Below, one piece after another: positions 24,431 through 33,213 of a DNA stretch of 52,249 bases. The DNA lies in contig DKZK01000027.1 in assembly GCA_002493625.1 (NCBI GenBank), positions 109,193 through 161,441 of the forward strand, given 5' to 3'. Under the pieces are notes generated by a model. The model worked only from the letters and a program-made list of their open reading frames with translations. It was not told the DNA's origin and ran no database searches. Source of the stretch: Lachnospiraceae bacterium UBA7076. GTDB taxonomy: Bacteria > Bacillota > Clostridia > Lachnospirales > Lachnospiraceae. Within the stretch, counting starts at the first letter, position 1. Each line of letters begins with the position of its first letter. Both the position numbers and the translations under genes were made by a program.

Positions 24431-25791
24431 TCAACGGTCCCATTATGTTTTTTCACACTCCGCATATAATATATAACCCCCACTGCATCCGCCAGAATCC
24501 AGCCAATCGGTATAGACACCCAGATGCCCTTCACTCCGATTGCAGGTATGGCGGAAAGCACATACGCAAGCAGCACCCTCGTTCCTAAAGAGCAGACCGT
24601 CAGCACAAGCGAAATCGCCGGGCGGTTAATGCCGCGATAAAAACCGTACAGCATAAACAAAAGACCGATTCCAAAATAAAACGCCGCCTCAATGCGAAGA
24701 TAGGAAACACCCACCGAAGTGACGTCCGGCTTTCCCTTCACAAATATATTCATAAGCTGCGGAGCAAAAACACATACTGCGCTGCTTATAATTATGCAAA
24801 AGATAAACACAACAATAACCGAGCTCTTAACTCCCTTTTTAATCCTCTCCGTCTTTCCCGCTCCATAATTTTGCGCCACAAACGTAGAAAAGGCATTTCC
24901 ATAATCCTGAACCGGCATATATGCGATAGTGTCAATCTTAACCGCAACGGAAAACGCCGCCATTACCACTGAGCCAAAGCTGTTTACCAATCCCTGTACC
25001 ATTAAAATGCCAAAATTCATAACGGACTGTTGCAGGCACGTAAGACCGGAAAGCCTGAAAATGTCCTTTAATATAGACATGTCCCATACCATATGGCTCC
25101 AATCCATCTTAAGCTGCGAAAATCCTATGGAATAAAACACAAAAAGTCCTGTCGCCGAAACATACTGGGCGATAACCGTTGCAAGGGCAGCTCCCTTTAC
25201 ACCCCAGCCAAGTGACACTACAAAATATATATCAAGGATAACATTTAAAATGACGGAAACAGCCAGAAAAATTAATGGCACAACAGAATTTCCCACTGCC
25301 CGGAGCAGATTTGCATAGTAATTATATAAAAATGTCGCCATAATTCCAAAAAATATAATTACAAGATAGTCTTTTGATATATCAGCAATTTCCGCAGGCA
25401 CTCTCAGAATCCGGATAATATTCCCCACCTGCCATAGAACGATTCCCGTAATTACCAGAGACAGAACGCCAATCATGGAAAACGACAAAAAAATGCCCTT
25501 TTTCAACGAATCCATATGATTTCTTCCATACTGTATGGCAAAATAGGCGCTGCTGCCCATACAAAGTCCCAGTATAACAGATGTAAGAAACGTCATCAGC
25601 GTATAGGCGGATCCTACCGCCGCCAATGCCTCAGAGCCAATATATTTTCCTACAACCCATGTATCAACAACATTATAAAATTGCTGCAGTACATTTCCTA
25701 TCATCAACGGAACTGCAAACAGCAGAAGCTTTCCCGTAATGCTTCCTGTTGTCAGATTCTGTTCCATTTTCTTATCTCTATCGAAACTCAT
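24412..25791 (-). CDS. MATE family multidrug/cation efflux pump
   Basis: A 459-aa membrane protein with about twelve helices in two homologous halves. Features of the DinF/NorM-like MATE class include P-L-M-I-G-N-V-L-Q-Q-F-Y-N near the start of helix 1, D-T-W-V-V-G, and the matching second-half F-V-A-Q-N-Y-G-A-G. Such pumps export drugs or toxic metabolites using sodium or proton gradients. ATG 25791 overlaps the end of the kinase gene by 14 nt and has AAGGA upstream; the alternative ATG at 25767 has a weaker site. Its place between the BceRS-type kinase and the BceAB-type transporter suggests co-regulation by peptide stress. Confidence 0.92.
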   Translation of the reverse strand: MSFDRDKKMEQNLTTGSITGKLLLFAVPLMIGNVLQQFYNVVDTWVVGKYIGSEALAAVGSAYTLMTFLTSVILGLCMGSSAYFAIQYGRNHMDSLKKGIFLSFSMIGVLSLVITGIVLWQVGNIIRILRVPAEIADISKDYLVIIFFGIMATFLYNYYANLLRAVGNSVVPLIFLAVSVILNVILDIYFVVSLGWGVKGAALATVIAQYVSATGLFVFYSIGFSQLKMDWSHMVWDMSILKDIFRLSGLTCLQQSVMNFGILMVQGLVNSFGSVVMAAFSVAVKIDTIAYMPVQDYGNAFSTFVAQNYGAGKTERIKKGVKSSVIVVFIFCIIISSAVCVFAPQLMNIFVKGKPDVTSVGVSYLRIEAAFYFGIGLLFMLYGFYRGINRPAISLVLTVCSLGTRVLLAYVLSAIPAIGVKGIWVSIPIGWILADAVGVIYYMRSVKKHNGTVDNLTKL

Positions 25792-26797
25792 AATACATAT
25801 CCTTGCCAAAGCTGATTTTTACTTCCGTAAATTCTCCCTCCACCGAATCCACCTCTATCATATGTCCAAGCTTTCCGCACAGCTTTTTGCATATATAAAG
25901 CCCCATTCCCGTGGAGGCAGTCGTTTTTCTTCCGTTTTCCCCTGTAAAGGATTTATCAAACACCCTCGGTAAATCCTTCTCACTTATGCCGATTCCGTTA
26001 TCCCTTATATACAGTATTACGGACGTATCCGTTCTTTCAAGACGAAAGCTTATTACGCTCTTTTCCTGCTGCTTGACAAGCAGATATTTTATTGAATTGT
26101 TTACAATCTGCCCTACCATAAATTCCAGCCACTTGCTGTCGCTGATAACATCCCTGTCCAAATCCTCCATCTCTATGCTTATGTGATTTCCTATTATTAA
26201 ATCCTTCTGTTCCTTTATAACCTTATTTACAAGAGCCTTAAGGTTACACCGTTTCATAATATAATCCTTCTCGGCAGCATCGGCTCTCTCATAGAACAGT
26301 ATCTGCTCCACATACGCCTTAAGTCTGTCTATCTGTTTTTTTTGTGCTTTAAAATCCCTGCTCTCATTGTAATTCATAAGCTCAAGGCTTGACAGGGGAA
26401 CCTTAACCTCATGTATCCACATTTCAAGATATTCCTTAAATTCCCTCGTGGAAGCTTCTATTTTATTTATCCGCTCAAGCATGGATTTATCTGTTTCATA
26501 AAGTATATCAAACAAAATATCACCATCAGGAAACCCCGGCTTATCAATCATCTCGGTAATGAGATATTTTTCATCAAGCTGCTCCAATATGTCAAGAAAC
26601 CTGTTATAAAAGCTTCTTCTCCTGAAATAATCCCACAAAAGACTTACTGCTAAAATAAGAACACAAATAAAAACCATTGCATTCTGATACTGCTTATCCG
26701 CCTTAAATGCATAGCCCATCATATAAATGCATATAATCGTAAGCATTGTGCCGAAAATTAATATTTTTTTATTCCATATATATGCCCGGAATTTCAT
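25778..26797 (-). CDS. BceS-type intramembrane-sensing histidine kinase
   Basis: A 339-aa kinase. Two membrane helices (about 12-31 and 40-57) are separated by only a few residues, so there is no outer sensor domain. The phospho-acceptor is His129 in W-I-H-E-V-K-V-P-L. ATP-binding boxes: N-box V-N-N-S-I-K-Y, G1 R-D-N-G-I-G-I, F-box, and G2 S-T-G-M-G-L-Y. Kinases of this type read the activity of their BceAB transporter. The start codon overlaps the regulator's stop (ATGA), so the two are coupled. Confidence 0.93.
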   Translation of the reverse strand: MKFRAYIWNKKILIFGTMLTIICIYMMGYAFKADKQYQNAMVFICVLILAVSLLWDYFRRRSFYNRFLDILEQLDEKYLITEMIDKPGFPDGDILFDILYETDKSMLERINKIEASTREFKEYLEMWIHEVKVPLSSLELMNYNESRDFKAQKKQIDRLKAYVEQILFYERADAAEKDYIMKRCNLKALVNKVIKEQKDLIIGNHISIEMEDLDRDVISDSKWLEFMVGQIVNNSIKYLLVKQQEKSVISFRLERTDTSVILYIRDNGIGISEKDLPRVFDKSFTGENGRKTTASTGMGLYICKKLCGKLGHMIEVDSVEGEFTEVKISFGKDMYYEFR

Positions 26798-27462
26798 TCA
26801 AGTATATACCCCTGCCCTCTTTTTGTCTTTATTATATCCTCATACCCACAGTCGGAAAGCTTTTTTCTCACACGGTTCATATTTACCGTAAGGGTATTGT
26901 CATCCACAAACTCGTCCGAATCCCACAAATAGCTTATAAGGTCGTATCTTGACACAATCTTCCCCTGAAATTTAAACATATAAGACAGTATACCCATCTC
27001 GTTTTTTGTAAGCTCCACCGCCTCGCCATTTACGCTCATAACCCCTCTTTCAGGCTCTAATATTATGTCCTTAAATTTAAGTATATCCGTGTCCTTATCC
27101 TTTCCGCTTCTCTTGAACACAGCCTCTATGTGGAGCAGCAGTATGGAAGGGTTATATGGCTTTGCTATAAAATCATCAGCCCCAAAGCTTAATGACAAAA
27201 GCTCATCCATATCCGTATTTCTGCTTGTAACCATTATGACCGGAACATCCGAAAATGTCCGCAACGTTCGGAGCACACTCTCACCGTCAATTCCCGGAAG
27301 GTTAATATCAAGAAGCACCATATCCGGATTCATATTTTGTATCTGCTCCGTAATATTATTAAATTTTTTTATATAAGACGCCTCATAATTATTTCTGTCA
27401 AGAAGGATTTTAAGCTCACCTGCAAGCTCAAGATTATCCTCGACTATCAAAATTCTTTTCAT
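26794..27462 (-). CDS. BceR-type OmpR-family response regulator
   Basis: A 222-aa regulator. The receiver domain has acidic E-D-N near residue 8, phospho-acceptor Asp52 in L-L-D-I-N-L-P-G and Lys in A-K-P-Y. The C-terminal winged-helix domain is OmpR/PhoB type, with the N-M-N-R-V-R-K-K-L recognition region. ATG 27462 has AAGGAAAG upstream; the longer frame to 27519 runs into a tandem repeat. It probably activates the transporter and MATE genes downstream and its own promoter. Confidence 0.93.
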   Translation of the reverse strand: MKRILIVEDNLELAGELKILLDRNNYEASYIKKFNNITEQIQNMNPDMVLLDINLPGIDGESVLRTLRTFSDVPVIMVTSRNTDMDELLSLSFGADDFIAKPYNPSILLLHIEAVFKRSGKDKDTDILKFKDIILEPERGVMSVNGEAVELTKNEMGILSYMFKFQGKIVSRYDLISYLWDSDEFVDDNTLTVNMNRVRKKLSDCGYEDIIKTKRGQGYILE

Positions 27463-27473
27463 ATTCTTTCCTT

Positions 27474-27595
27474 TTCCGTAAATGTCAGCCATTACAATGT
27501 CAAAACCATCATGTTCCAAGGATTACTATTCATATTCCGTAACCGTCAGCCAATCCAATTTCATAGTCATCATATTCCAAAAATTATCATTCATC
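27474..27595. repeat. 61-bp degenerate tandem duplication before the regulator gene
   Basis: Unit 1 (27474-27534) and unit 2 (27535-27595) both begin TTCCGTAA and align over their full length at roughly 70% identity, sharing GTCAGCCA, TCATCAT(G/A)TTCCAA and ATTCAT. The array joins the end of the DUF389 gene to the start of the response regulator gene and covers the DUF389 stop codon. Confidence 0.75.
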
Positions 27596-29092
27596 TTCAG
27601 GCTCATTCAATATTATAAGAACCTCAGACGCGCTTAAGCCCGTCTCAGCCTTAAGCCAGCTTTTTATTGACTCCTTCTCATACTCCTCCGGCATCTCATC
27701 TGCATTTGCCGTCAAAACAACAACATCTCTTTTTCCGTCATACATGATACCGATATGACAATTTTCAAGATGCGGATAAATTATTTGCGCTTTTGAAGGA
27801 AGGGATTTTATAAGCTCGTATTTCTCCATTGTCGCCTCATATTCATTTATCTCATTCTGCATGGAGGCTATTGTATTTTCATGCTCCTCAATTTCCTCAT
27901 TCAGCCCGCTTATTGTGTTTTCCTGAACAGCTATTATAATCTTATCACTGTCATCCTCCCCCGTTGTTGTAAGAACATTCTGTGTTACCCGAAGCGTAAA
28001 CCCATCAAGCCCGTATGCCGAAAGCCTGCTTTCCAGCATTTTTATAACATCATCCGAAACAGTACCGCCTACAAGAGATACCGATATTGTTTTTTCATTC
28101 GTGTCATATTCCGATTTTACTATCTGCGTATCGGCAAATTCAAATTCATTTTCAAGATAGCTTGTTATACTTGTATCCATATAGGAATCATAAACCGTTT
28201 TGGCGCCTATAAACACACTTGGCGTAACGACAACTATTACAATAAATATAATGGCAATATTTACACGCTTCTGTTTTTTTGCGCTTATGCTCCTGTGATA
28301 TGGCACACGCAATACAAGCGTAATAATTGCAGTGGATATTGCTATAAAAAGCGTATTTATAATAAAGAGATAAAATGCCCCCAGAAAGAAATCAAACTGT
28401 CCTGTTGCAATTCCATATCCTGCCGTACAAAGAGGCGGCATAAGCGCAGTTGCGATAGCCACACCGGGTATTACATTTGAGTGCTTTGTTCTCGTATTGC
28501 CTATCATTCCAGCAAGTCCGCCAAAAAGCGCTATAAGCACATCCCACAAGGTAGGACTTGTTCTTGCTATCATCTCTGCCGTCGGGGCGGTCATTGGGGA
28601 CAATGAAAAATATAAGGTGGAGGCAATAAGGCTTATCATAACCTGAGTTCCGAATCTGACAATTGCCTGTTTTAACAATCCAAGATCCCTCACTGCAATG
28701 GAATAACCCATTGCCAGTATGCCGCTCATAAGAGGTGAAATAAGCATTGCACCTATAATTACCGCAGTAGAATTTACATTCAGACCGATGGACGCTATGA
28801 GAATGGCAAGCATGAGAATCCACATGTTTGCCCCATGAATAACCGTCTGCTCACGCATCATGGCGTCTATTTCCTCATAGCTCATCATGTTATCGGTAAT
28901 ATTGAATACACTGTAAAAATATTCCCTTGCAGTACTTCTTTTCTTTTTTATTTCCTCCCTTTTTTCTTTTATCCCTTCTATTATTTCCTCTCTTATTTCT
29001 TCCTTTATTTCTTCTCTTACTTCCTCTTCTATTTCCTTTCTGGTTCCCTCAGGCACCTCTGTCAGGTCGTGAAGCTTCTCCTTATCTGCCAT
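27587..29092 (-). CDS. DUF389 membrane protein with a charged N-terminal coiled coil
   Basis: A 501-aa protein. Residues 10-50 are almost only Glu, Lys, Arg and Ile in regular heptads, a coiled coil. About 80-310 is the DUF389 membrane core (TIGR00341-like): G-L-N-V-N-S-T-A-V-I-I-G-A-M-L-I-S-P-L-M, then G-N-T-R-T-K and A-T-A-L-M-P-P-L. The rest is an extracytoplasmic or cytosolic domain with a second coiled coil. The family is widespread and its role is not settled. AGGAGG precedes the ATG. It lies between the surface-protein gene and the two-component genes on the same strand. Confidence 0.87.
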   Translation of the reverse strand: MADKEKLHDLTEVPEGTRKEIEEEVREEIKEEIREEIIEGIKEKREEIKKKRSTAREYFYSVFNITDNMMSYEEIDAMMREQTVIHGANMWILMLAILIASIGLNVNSTAVIIGAMLISPLMSGILAMGYSIAVRDLGLLKQAIVRFGTQVMISLIASTLYFSLSPMTAPTAEMIARTSPTLWDVLIALFGGLAGMIGNTRTKHSNVIPGVAIATALMPPLCTAGYGIATGQFDFFLGAFYLFIINTLFIAISTAIITLVLRVPYHRSISAKKQKRVNIAIIFIVIVVVTPSVFIGAKTVYDSYMDTSITSYLENEFEFADTQIVKSEYDTNEKTISVSLVGGTVSDDVIKMLESRLSAYGLDGFTLRVTQNVLTTTGEDDSDKIIIAVQENTISGLNEEIEEHENTIASMQNEINEYEATMEKYELIKSLPSKAQIIYPHLENCHIGIMYDGKRDVVVLTANADEMPEEYEKESIKSWLKAETGLSASEVLIILNEPEDE

Positions 29093-29111
29093 TTTTCCTC
29101 CTAAAATAACA

Positions 29112-29167
29112 GGGCTGTCGCATTAAGACCTCGGAGAACTTACCCTCCCCGCCTGTATCGACAGCCC
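29112..29167 (-). terminator. Terminator-like GCTGTCG hairpin after the surface-protein gene
   Basis: GGGCTGTCG (29112-29120) and CGACAGCCC (29159-29167) are exact complements around a 38-nt interior. It lies 20 nt past the stop of the large surface-protein gene and just ahead of the DUF389 ribosome site. The ends belong to the same motif family as the hairpins at 5948, 21445 and 49167. Confidence 0.6.
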
Positions 29168-29186
29168 ATCCGTTATTTATTTAAAT

Positions 29187-32100
29187 TTACTCGCTGTATT
29201 TTTTTCTCTTAACAATCATTATAACTATGCCGAAAAGAGCAACCGTCATAATCACGATGAACGGAAATACCTTAAAGGCATCGCCGGTATTAACGGATTT
29301 ATCCGTCTTATCCGTAACTATATATATTTTACATTCTGAGGTTTGATTTGCCACAACTGTTGTCTCATATGTCTTGCCCACCGTAACGGTATAGCCGTCA
29401 GGTACCTTTGTTGTCTCAGTCACATATTTGCCAACAGGTATATTTGTCAGCGTAATCTTACCCTCCGAATCAGTTATGTACGGACTCTTTGAACCATCAG
29501 GATATGTAACGGTAACCGTAGCATTCGGAACAACCTCGTTTGTCTTTTCATCATATACGGTTATAATCAATGAACCCACATCAGTATTGATAAGTACCTC
29601 AAGCACAGTTGTCTCGTCTACAACAACCGTACCCTTATGCTCCTTGCCTGCGGTAACGGTATAGCCGTCAGGTACCTTTGTCGTAACAACCGTATATTCA
29701 CCTGCAGGAACCTTAATAAGTGATAATTCACCATTTGAATTTGTTACGTCCGTTCTCTGGGTTACCCCGTCAGGGTATGTTATAACAACCGTAGCGTTAG
29801 GGACAATGTCTTTTGTTTTCTCATCGTATACTATAACCGTAAGATTTCCCGTGCCCACAGGGGTATCACCGCCGGGATTTTCCGTAGTGCCGGGATTTAC
29901 AGGGTCATTGCCGCCGGGATTTTCCGTAGTACCCGGATTTGGCTTCGGCGTATCCGGTGTATCAGGATCTGATAACAGATGGTCTACCATAACAAGTCTG
30001 TCCGTAGTAGTGTAGGTACCTGTTCTATCATTATACACATATATTTTTCCGTTGGTGCTAACCTTAAACTTAACAGGATCCGCCTTTTTGTAGCCAGAAG
30101 GAGCCATTACCTCCTCCCACACGTATTCGCCGACAGGAAGTCCCTGAAGCTCAAGCGGTGTACCGGTACTTGTCCACGTAAATTTAAATACTCTGGTATC
30201 GGTGTTTTCCTGCCAGTCCAAAGGTTTATTAATAATTGTATGACCCGAAACGACTTTAACATGATTTAATTTGTATTCACCGGATGTCATTGTAATCGAC
30301 ATGGATGCACCGGGAAGCTCTGTACCTGCCACCGTCCGCTTTGAAAATGAACCATCGGCGGTAGCAATCTCGTCAACCATCTCCAGCTTAGGACCATGCT
30401 CATTTGCCTGATACCTGCCTGTGTTATTATCATACAAATATATTTTTTCAGATTCTATCTTAAATTTTACAGGCTCTGATTTCTTATATCCGGCAGGCGC
30501 CGAAAGCTCCTCCCATGTATATTCACCGTTTGGAAGATTATCGAATACCGCAGGCGTTGTTCCGCTCGTCCATGTTATGCTCTTATTGTCAGCCGAACGC
30601 GTAAAGCTTGTACCGGATACTGATGACACATCCTCCAAGGCTTTAGGTCCTGCCGGTATAATTGTAAGCTTAAGCTCTGCTCCCGGAAGCTCTGACTTAA
30701 TTCCAAAAGAATTTTCATCAGCCTTTTTGGAAAACTGTGCCTGCACAATAACGCCATCCACCATATTGACAGGCTGGGTATTGTCATAGGCTGTAGTGGA
30801 ATAATCATCATTTCCCGTATACATATATATGTTTCCGTCAGCGCCTACCTTAAAGCGGATTTCAGGAGCGATTTCAAAATTACCGCCGGTTGTCGGCGCC
30901 TGCGTTTCTCTCCATGTATACTCTCCTTCCGGAAGATCACTGAATTTAACGGCTGCAGTACCACTTGTCCATTGAATTATTTTATTATTATTTGTTAATG
31001 TATATGCACTGTAAGGATTTGAATTGGCAGTAAGCGTTACGCCTGCCAAATCATGCCTTACGGATTTTATTTCAAGCTCAAGCTTTGCTCCTGCAAGAAG
31101 GTCTCCTCCGGTTTTTGTCTTAGCCAATATTATCTCTCCGGTTTCCTCCTGATAATCAGGGTCTGAAAACTCAGGTGCAGCAATCGGATTGACAATCCTG
31201 TGAAACTCACCGCTAATCTGTACGTTATTGCCAACTGCAACTCCGTCCCAGTTCTGTCCCAGAACAACAGCAGCAGAAGGGGCTATAATTGTACCAAAGC
31301 CTCTGCCGTTAAAATTAATCGCGCCTGTATACTGTCCGTCACCTTTACTGCTGTCGTAAAAGTTGTAATATATTCTGTTATGGTTTGAGGTTGCATTTGC
31401 CTCGGAGCTGTTTACACCGGCACCACCATATTGAAGTATCAGTTCCCCAATCTGAGGGCTTGTAACCCCTTTCATATCTATGTTAATGACAAGGCTTGTC
31501 TCTGTATCTGCCTCTGTGATATCGGCAAAATTAATGCGTATCGGATTTGTATTTACAAAGAAATCCGTACCACTCATATTAATTACATGCGAATTGCTGC
31601 CTGTACAGGTTATGGTTTTCCTGTTCTGATCAGAAAAATCATATGATACGTTACCTGTTGCTGAAAGTCCTTTTATATCCTGATTATATTTCTTCATCTT
31701 TACGGCAATATCATCCATATCCGCATATCTGTCCGAGGCAGTTTCGTGTGTAACCCTGTCAGGTCCCGGATTTTTAATAAGTCCGGTATAAACGCTGTGT
31801 CTGATGTCCGTACCATCATTTGTCTTCCTGACTGTCACATCCTTGCCGATGTACAGGTATCCGCTCTGTGGGCTGTTTGACATCTGCGCATTCACAGATC
31901 CAAATGTCTCAAAATAAAATTCCTCTGTCTTGTTATATGGATCATAGCTTGCCCTGAGTCCGCTGTCACTGGACGCATTCAGGTGCTTAACCAGAAAATT
32001 ACTGTGACAATGGGCATTCATGTTAAATTTACCAAATGCTATAACTCCGTAATTCCCCATAATCTGCTCCGGAGTATACTCCTGAAGCTTGTATGTACCT

Positions 32101-32213
32101 GCTGCCAAAGCATCAGATTTACCGGATTCTCCCACCAGTCCAAGGCAGGAAGTAACCATCATTGCAGCCGCAACAGCAAGCGATGCAATTCTTGAAAAAA
32201 CAGATTTTTTCAT
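29187..32213 (-). CDS. SpaA/Cna-type surface protein with choice-of-anchor A domain
   Basis: A secreted 1008-aa protein. Signal peptide (about 1-38), a choice-of-anchor A domain (about 50-345, with Y-G-V-I-A-F-G and G-T-I-I-A-P-S-A), three SpaA/prealbumin-like domains (about 355-745) each with the E-Y-(T/V)-W-(R/E)-E motif that supplies an isopeptide Glu, a Pro/Gly/Asn/Thr linker containing two N-P-G-T-T-E-N-P-G-G repeats, then two near-identical Cna-B/carboxypeptidase-regulatory-like repeats (T-V-Y-D-E-K-T style) with T-K-V-P-D-G-Y-T-V-T. The C-terminus has S-V-N-T-G-D, a hydrophobic helix and a basic tail: a sortase-type anchor with a non-LPxTG motif. No sortase gene is in the window. The role is probably adhesion or pilus-like. 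Confidence 0.9.
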   Translation of the reverse strand: MKKSVFSRIASLAVAAAMMVTSCLGLVGESGKSDALAAGTYKLQEYTPEQIMGNYGVIAFGKFNMNAHCHSNFLVKHLNASSDSGLRASYDPYNKTEEFYFETFGSVNAQMSNSPQSGYLYIGKDVTVRKTNDGTDIRHSVYTGLIKNPGPDRVTHETASDRYADMDDIAVKMKKYNQDIKGLSATGNVSYDFSDQNRKTITCTGSNSHVINMSGTDFFVNTNPIRINFADITEADTETSLVINIDMKGVTSPQIGELILQYGGAGVNSSEANATSNHNRIYYNFYDSSKGDGQYTGAINFNGRGFGTIIAPSAAVVLGQNWDGVAVGNNVQISGEFHRIVNPIAAPEFSDPDYQEETGEIILAKTKTGGDLLAGAKLELEIKSVRHDLAGVTLTANSNPYSAYTLTNNNKIIQWTSGTAAVKFSDLPEGEYTWRETQAPTTGGNFEIAPEIRFKVGADGNIYMYTGNDDYSTTAYDNTQPVNMVDGVIVQAQFSKKADENSFGIKSELPGAELKLTIIPAGPKALEDVSSVSGTSFTRSADNKSITWTSGTTPAVFDNLPNGEYTWEELSAPAGYKKSEPVKFKIESEKIYLYDNNTGRYQANEHGPKLEMVDEIATADGSFSKRTVAGTELPGASMSITMTSGEYKLNHVKVVSGHTIINKPLDWQENTDTRVFKFTWTSTGTPLELQGLPVGEYVWEEVMAPSGYKKADPVKFKVSTNGKIYVYNDRTGTYTTTDRLVMVDHLLSDPDTPDTPKPNPGTTENPGGNDPVNPGTTENPGGDTPVGTGNLTVIVYDEKTKDIVPNATVVITYPDGVTQRTDVTNSNGELSLIKVPAGEYTVVTTKVPDGYTVTAGKEHKGTVVVDETTVLEVLINTDVGSLIITVYDEKTNEVVPNATVTVTYPDGSKSPYITDSEGKITLTNIPVGKYVTETTKVPDGYTVTVGKTYETTVVANQTSECKIYIVTDKTDKSVNTGDAFKVFPFIVIMTVALFGIVIMIVKRKKYSE

Positions 32214-32273
32214 AAAACATCCTCCTCTATAATTATGCCTTTGAAATATAAAAACGCTCGTATAATTCCTTAT

Positions 32274-32302
32274 ATCATAACACTTTCCATAGAGGATTAC
32301 AA
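32274..32302 (-). promoter_or_regulatory. Promoter of the surface-protein gene
   Basis: On the minus strand, TTGTAA (32297-32302), 17 nt, then TATGAT (32274-32279). It gives a leader of about 55 nt ahead of a strong GAGGAGG ribosome site. Good spacing; hexamers 4/6 and 5/6 to consensus. Confidence 0.6.
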
Positions 32303-32367
32303 TATTTTATAATTATCTTTTTACAATATTTTTTTACAGAAAATTCAAAATTTGTTCATATTTCCCA

Positions 32368-33213
32368 TCAGGCTTTTACGGCAAGCCCTGCGCCAAAGCT
32401 GACAATGAAAAATACAACAATCTGCACAACAACTATCGTTGCTCCCACAGGCGTTGAATATAATATTGAGGCAATAATCCCCACAAGAGCGCAAATGACC
32501 GACAAAACGGCGGAGCATATGACAACACCCTTAAAGCTGTCCATAATTCTCATTGCCGTCAGAGCCGGAAATATAATGAGCGCCGATATGAGCAGCGAGC
32601 CTACAAGATTCATTGCAAGCACTATAATCACGGCTGTCACGACAGCTATAAGAAAATTGTATGCATTTACGTTTGTGCCTGTAGCCTTTGCAAAGCTCTC
32701 ATCAAAGGTGACAGAAAAAATCCGGTTGTAAAACATGCAGTATATAATTATAACAGCAACAGACATTATGACACACAAAATCACATCAGCATCTGACAGC
32801 GTGAGTATGGAGGTGGAGCCAAACAGCGTGGAACACACATCCCCCGATACATTTGCAGAGGTTGAAAATACATTCATGAGAAGATAGCCCACTGCAAGCG
32901 AGCCTACGGACAGCATGGCAATTGCCGCATCTCCCTTTATCATTGTGCTTGACCCTATCCCAAGAAGCAGCACTGCCGTCACAATCGTAACGGGCATCAC
33001 GATAATATTCTGATTTGATATTTTGAGCACCGAAGCTATGGCGATTGCGCCGAACGCCACATGGGAAAGTCCGTCACCTATAAATGAAAACCGTCTGAGC
33101 ACAAGGGTCACTCCCAGAAGGGAGGAGCAGAGCGCTATGAGAACTCCCACTATCAGCGCATTTACCACAAAGGAAAATCCAAAATAAAATTGCAACTTTT
33201 CAATAATTCCCAT
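32368..33213 (-). CDS. znuB: Zinc ABC transporter permease (ZnuB/AdcB type)
   Basis: A 281-aa ABC-3 family permease with about eight helices. Conserved features include L-V-L-R-R-F-S-F-I-G-D-G-L-S-H near the N-terminus and the coupling region L-V-G-S-L-L-I-S-A-L-I-I-F-P-A. It forms the membrane channel for zinc (possibly manganese) uptake with the ATPase and binding lipoprotein directly upstream. The start codon overlaps the ATPase stop, and GGGAGG lies 9 nt before it. Confidence 0.92.
   Translation of the reverse strand: MGIIEKLQFYFGFSFVVNALIVGVLIALCSSLLGVTLVLRRFSFIGDGLSHVAFGAIAIASVLKISNQNIIVMPVTIVTAVLLLGIGSSTMIKGDAAIAMLSVGSLAVGYLLMNVFSTSANVSGDVCSTLFGSTSILTLSDADVILCVIMSVAVIIIYCMFYNRIFSVTFDESFAKATGTNVNAYNFLIAVVTAVIIVLAMNLVGSLLISALIIFPALTAMRIMDSFKGVVICSAVLSVICALVGIIASILYSTPVGATIVVVQIVVFFIVSFGAGLAVKA

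Noticed and set aside
28392..28823. A 143-codon minus-strand frame inside the DUF389 gene
   Set aside because: An out-of-frame reading of the conserved membrane core, with His/Cys/Arg-rich composition; no start signals.
28920..29060. Pyrimidine-rich repeats on the plus strand, possible regulatory tract
   Set aside because: They are the codons of the Glu/Lys/Arg/Ile coiled coil at the DUF389 N-terminus.
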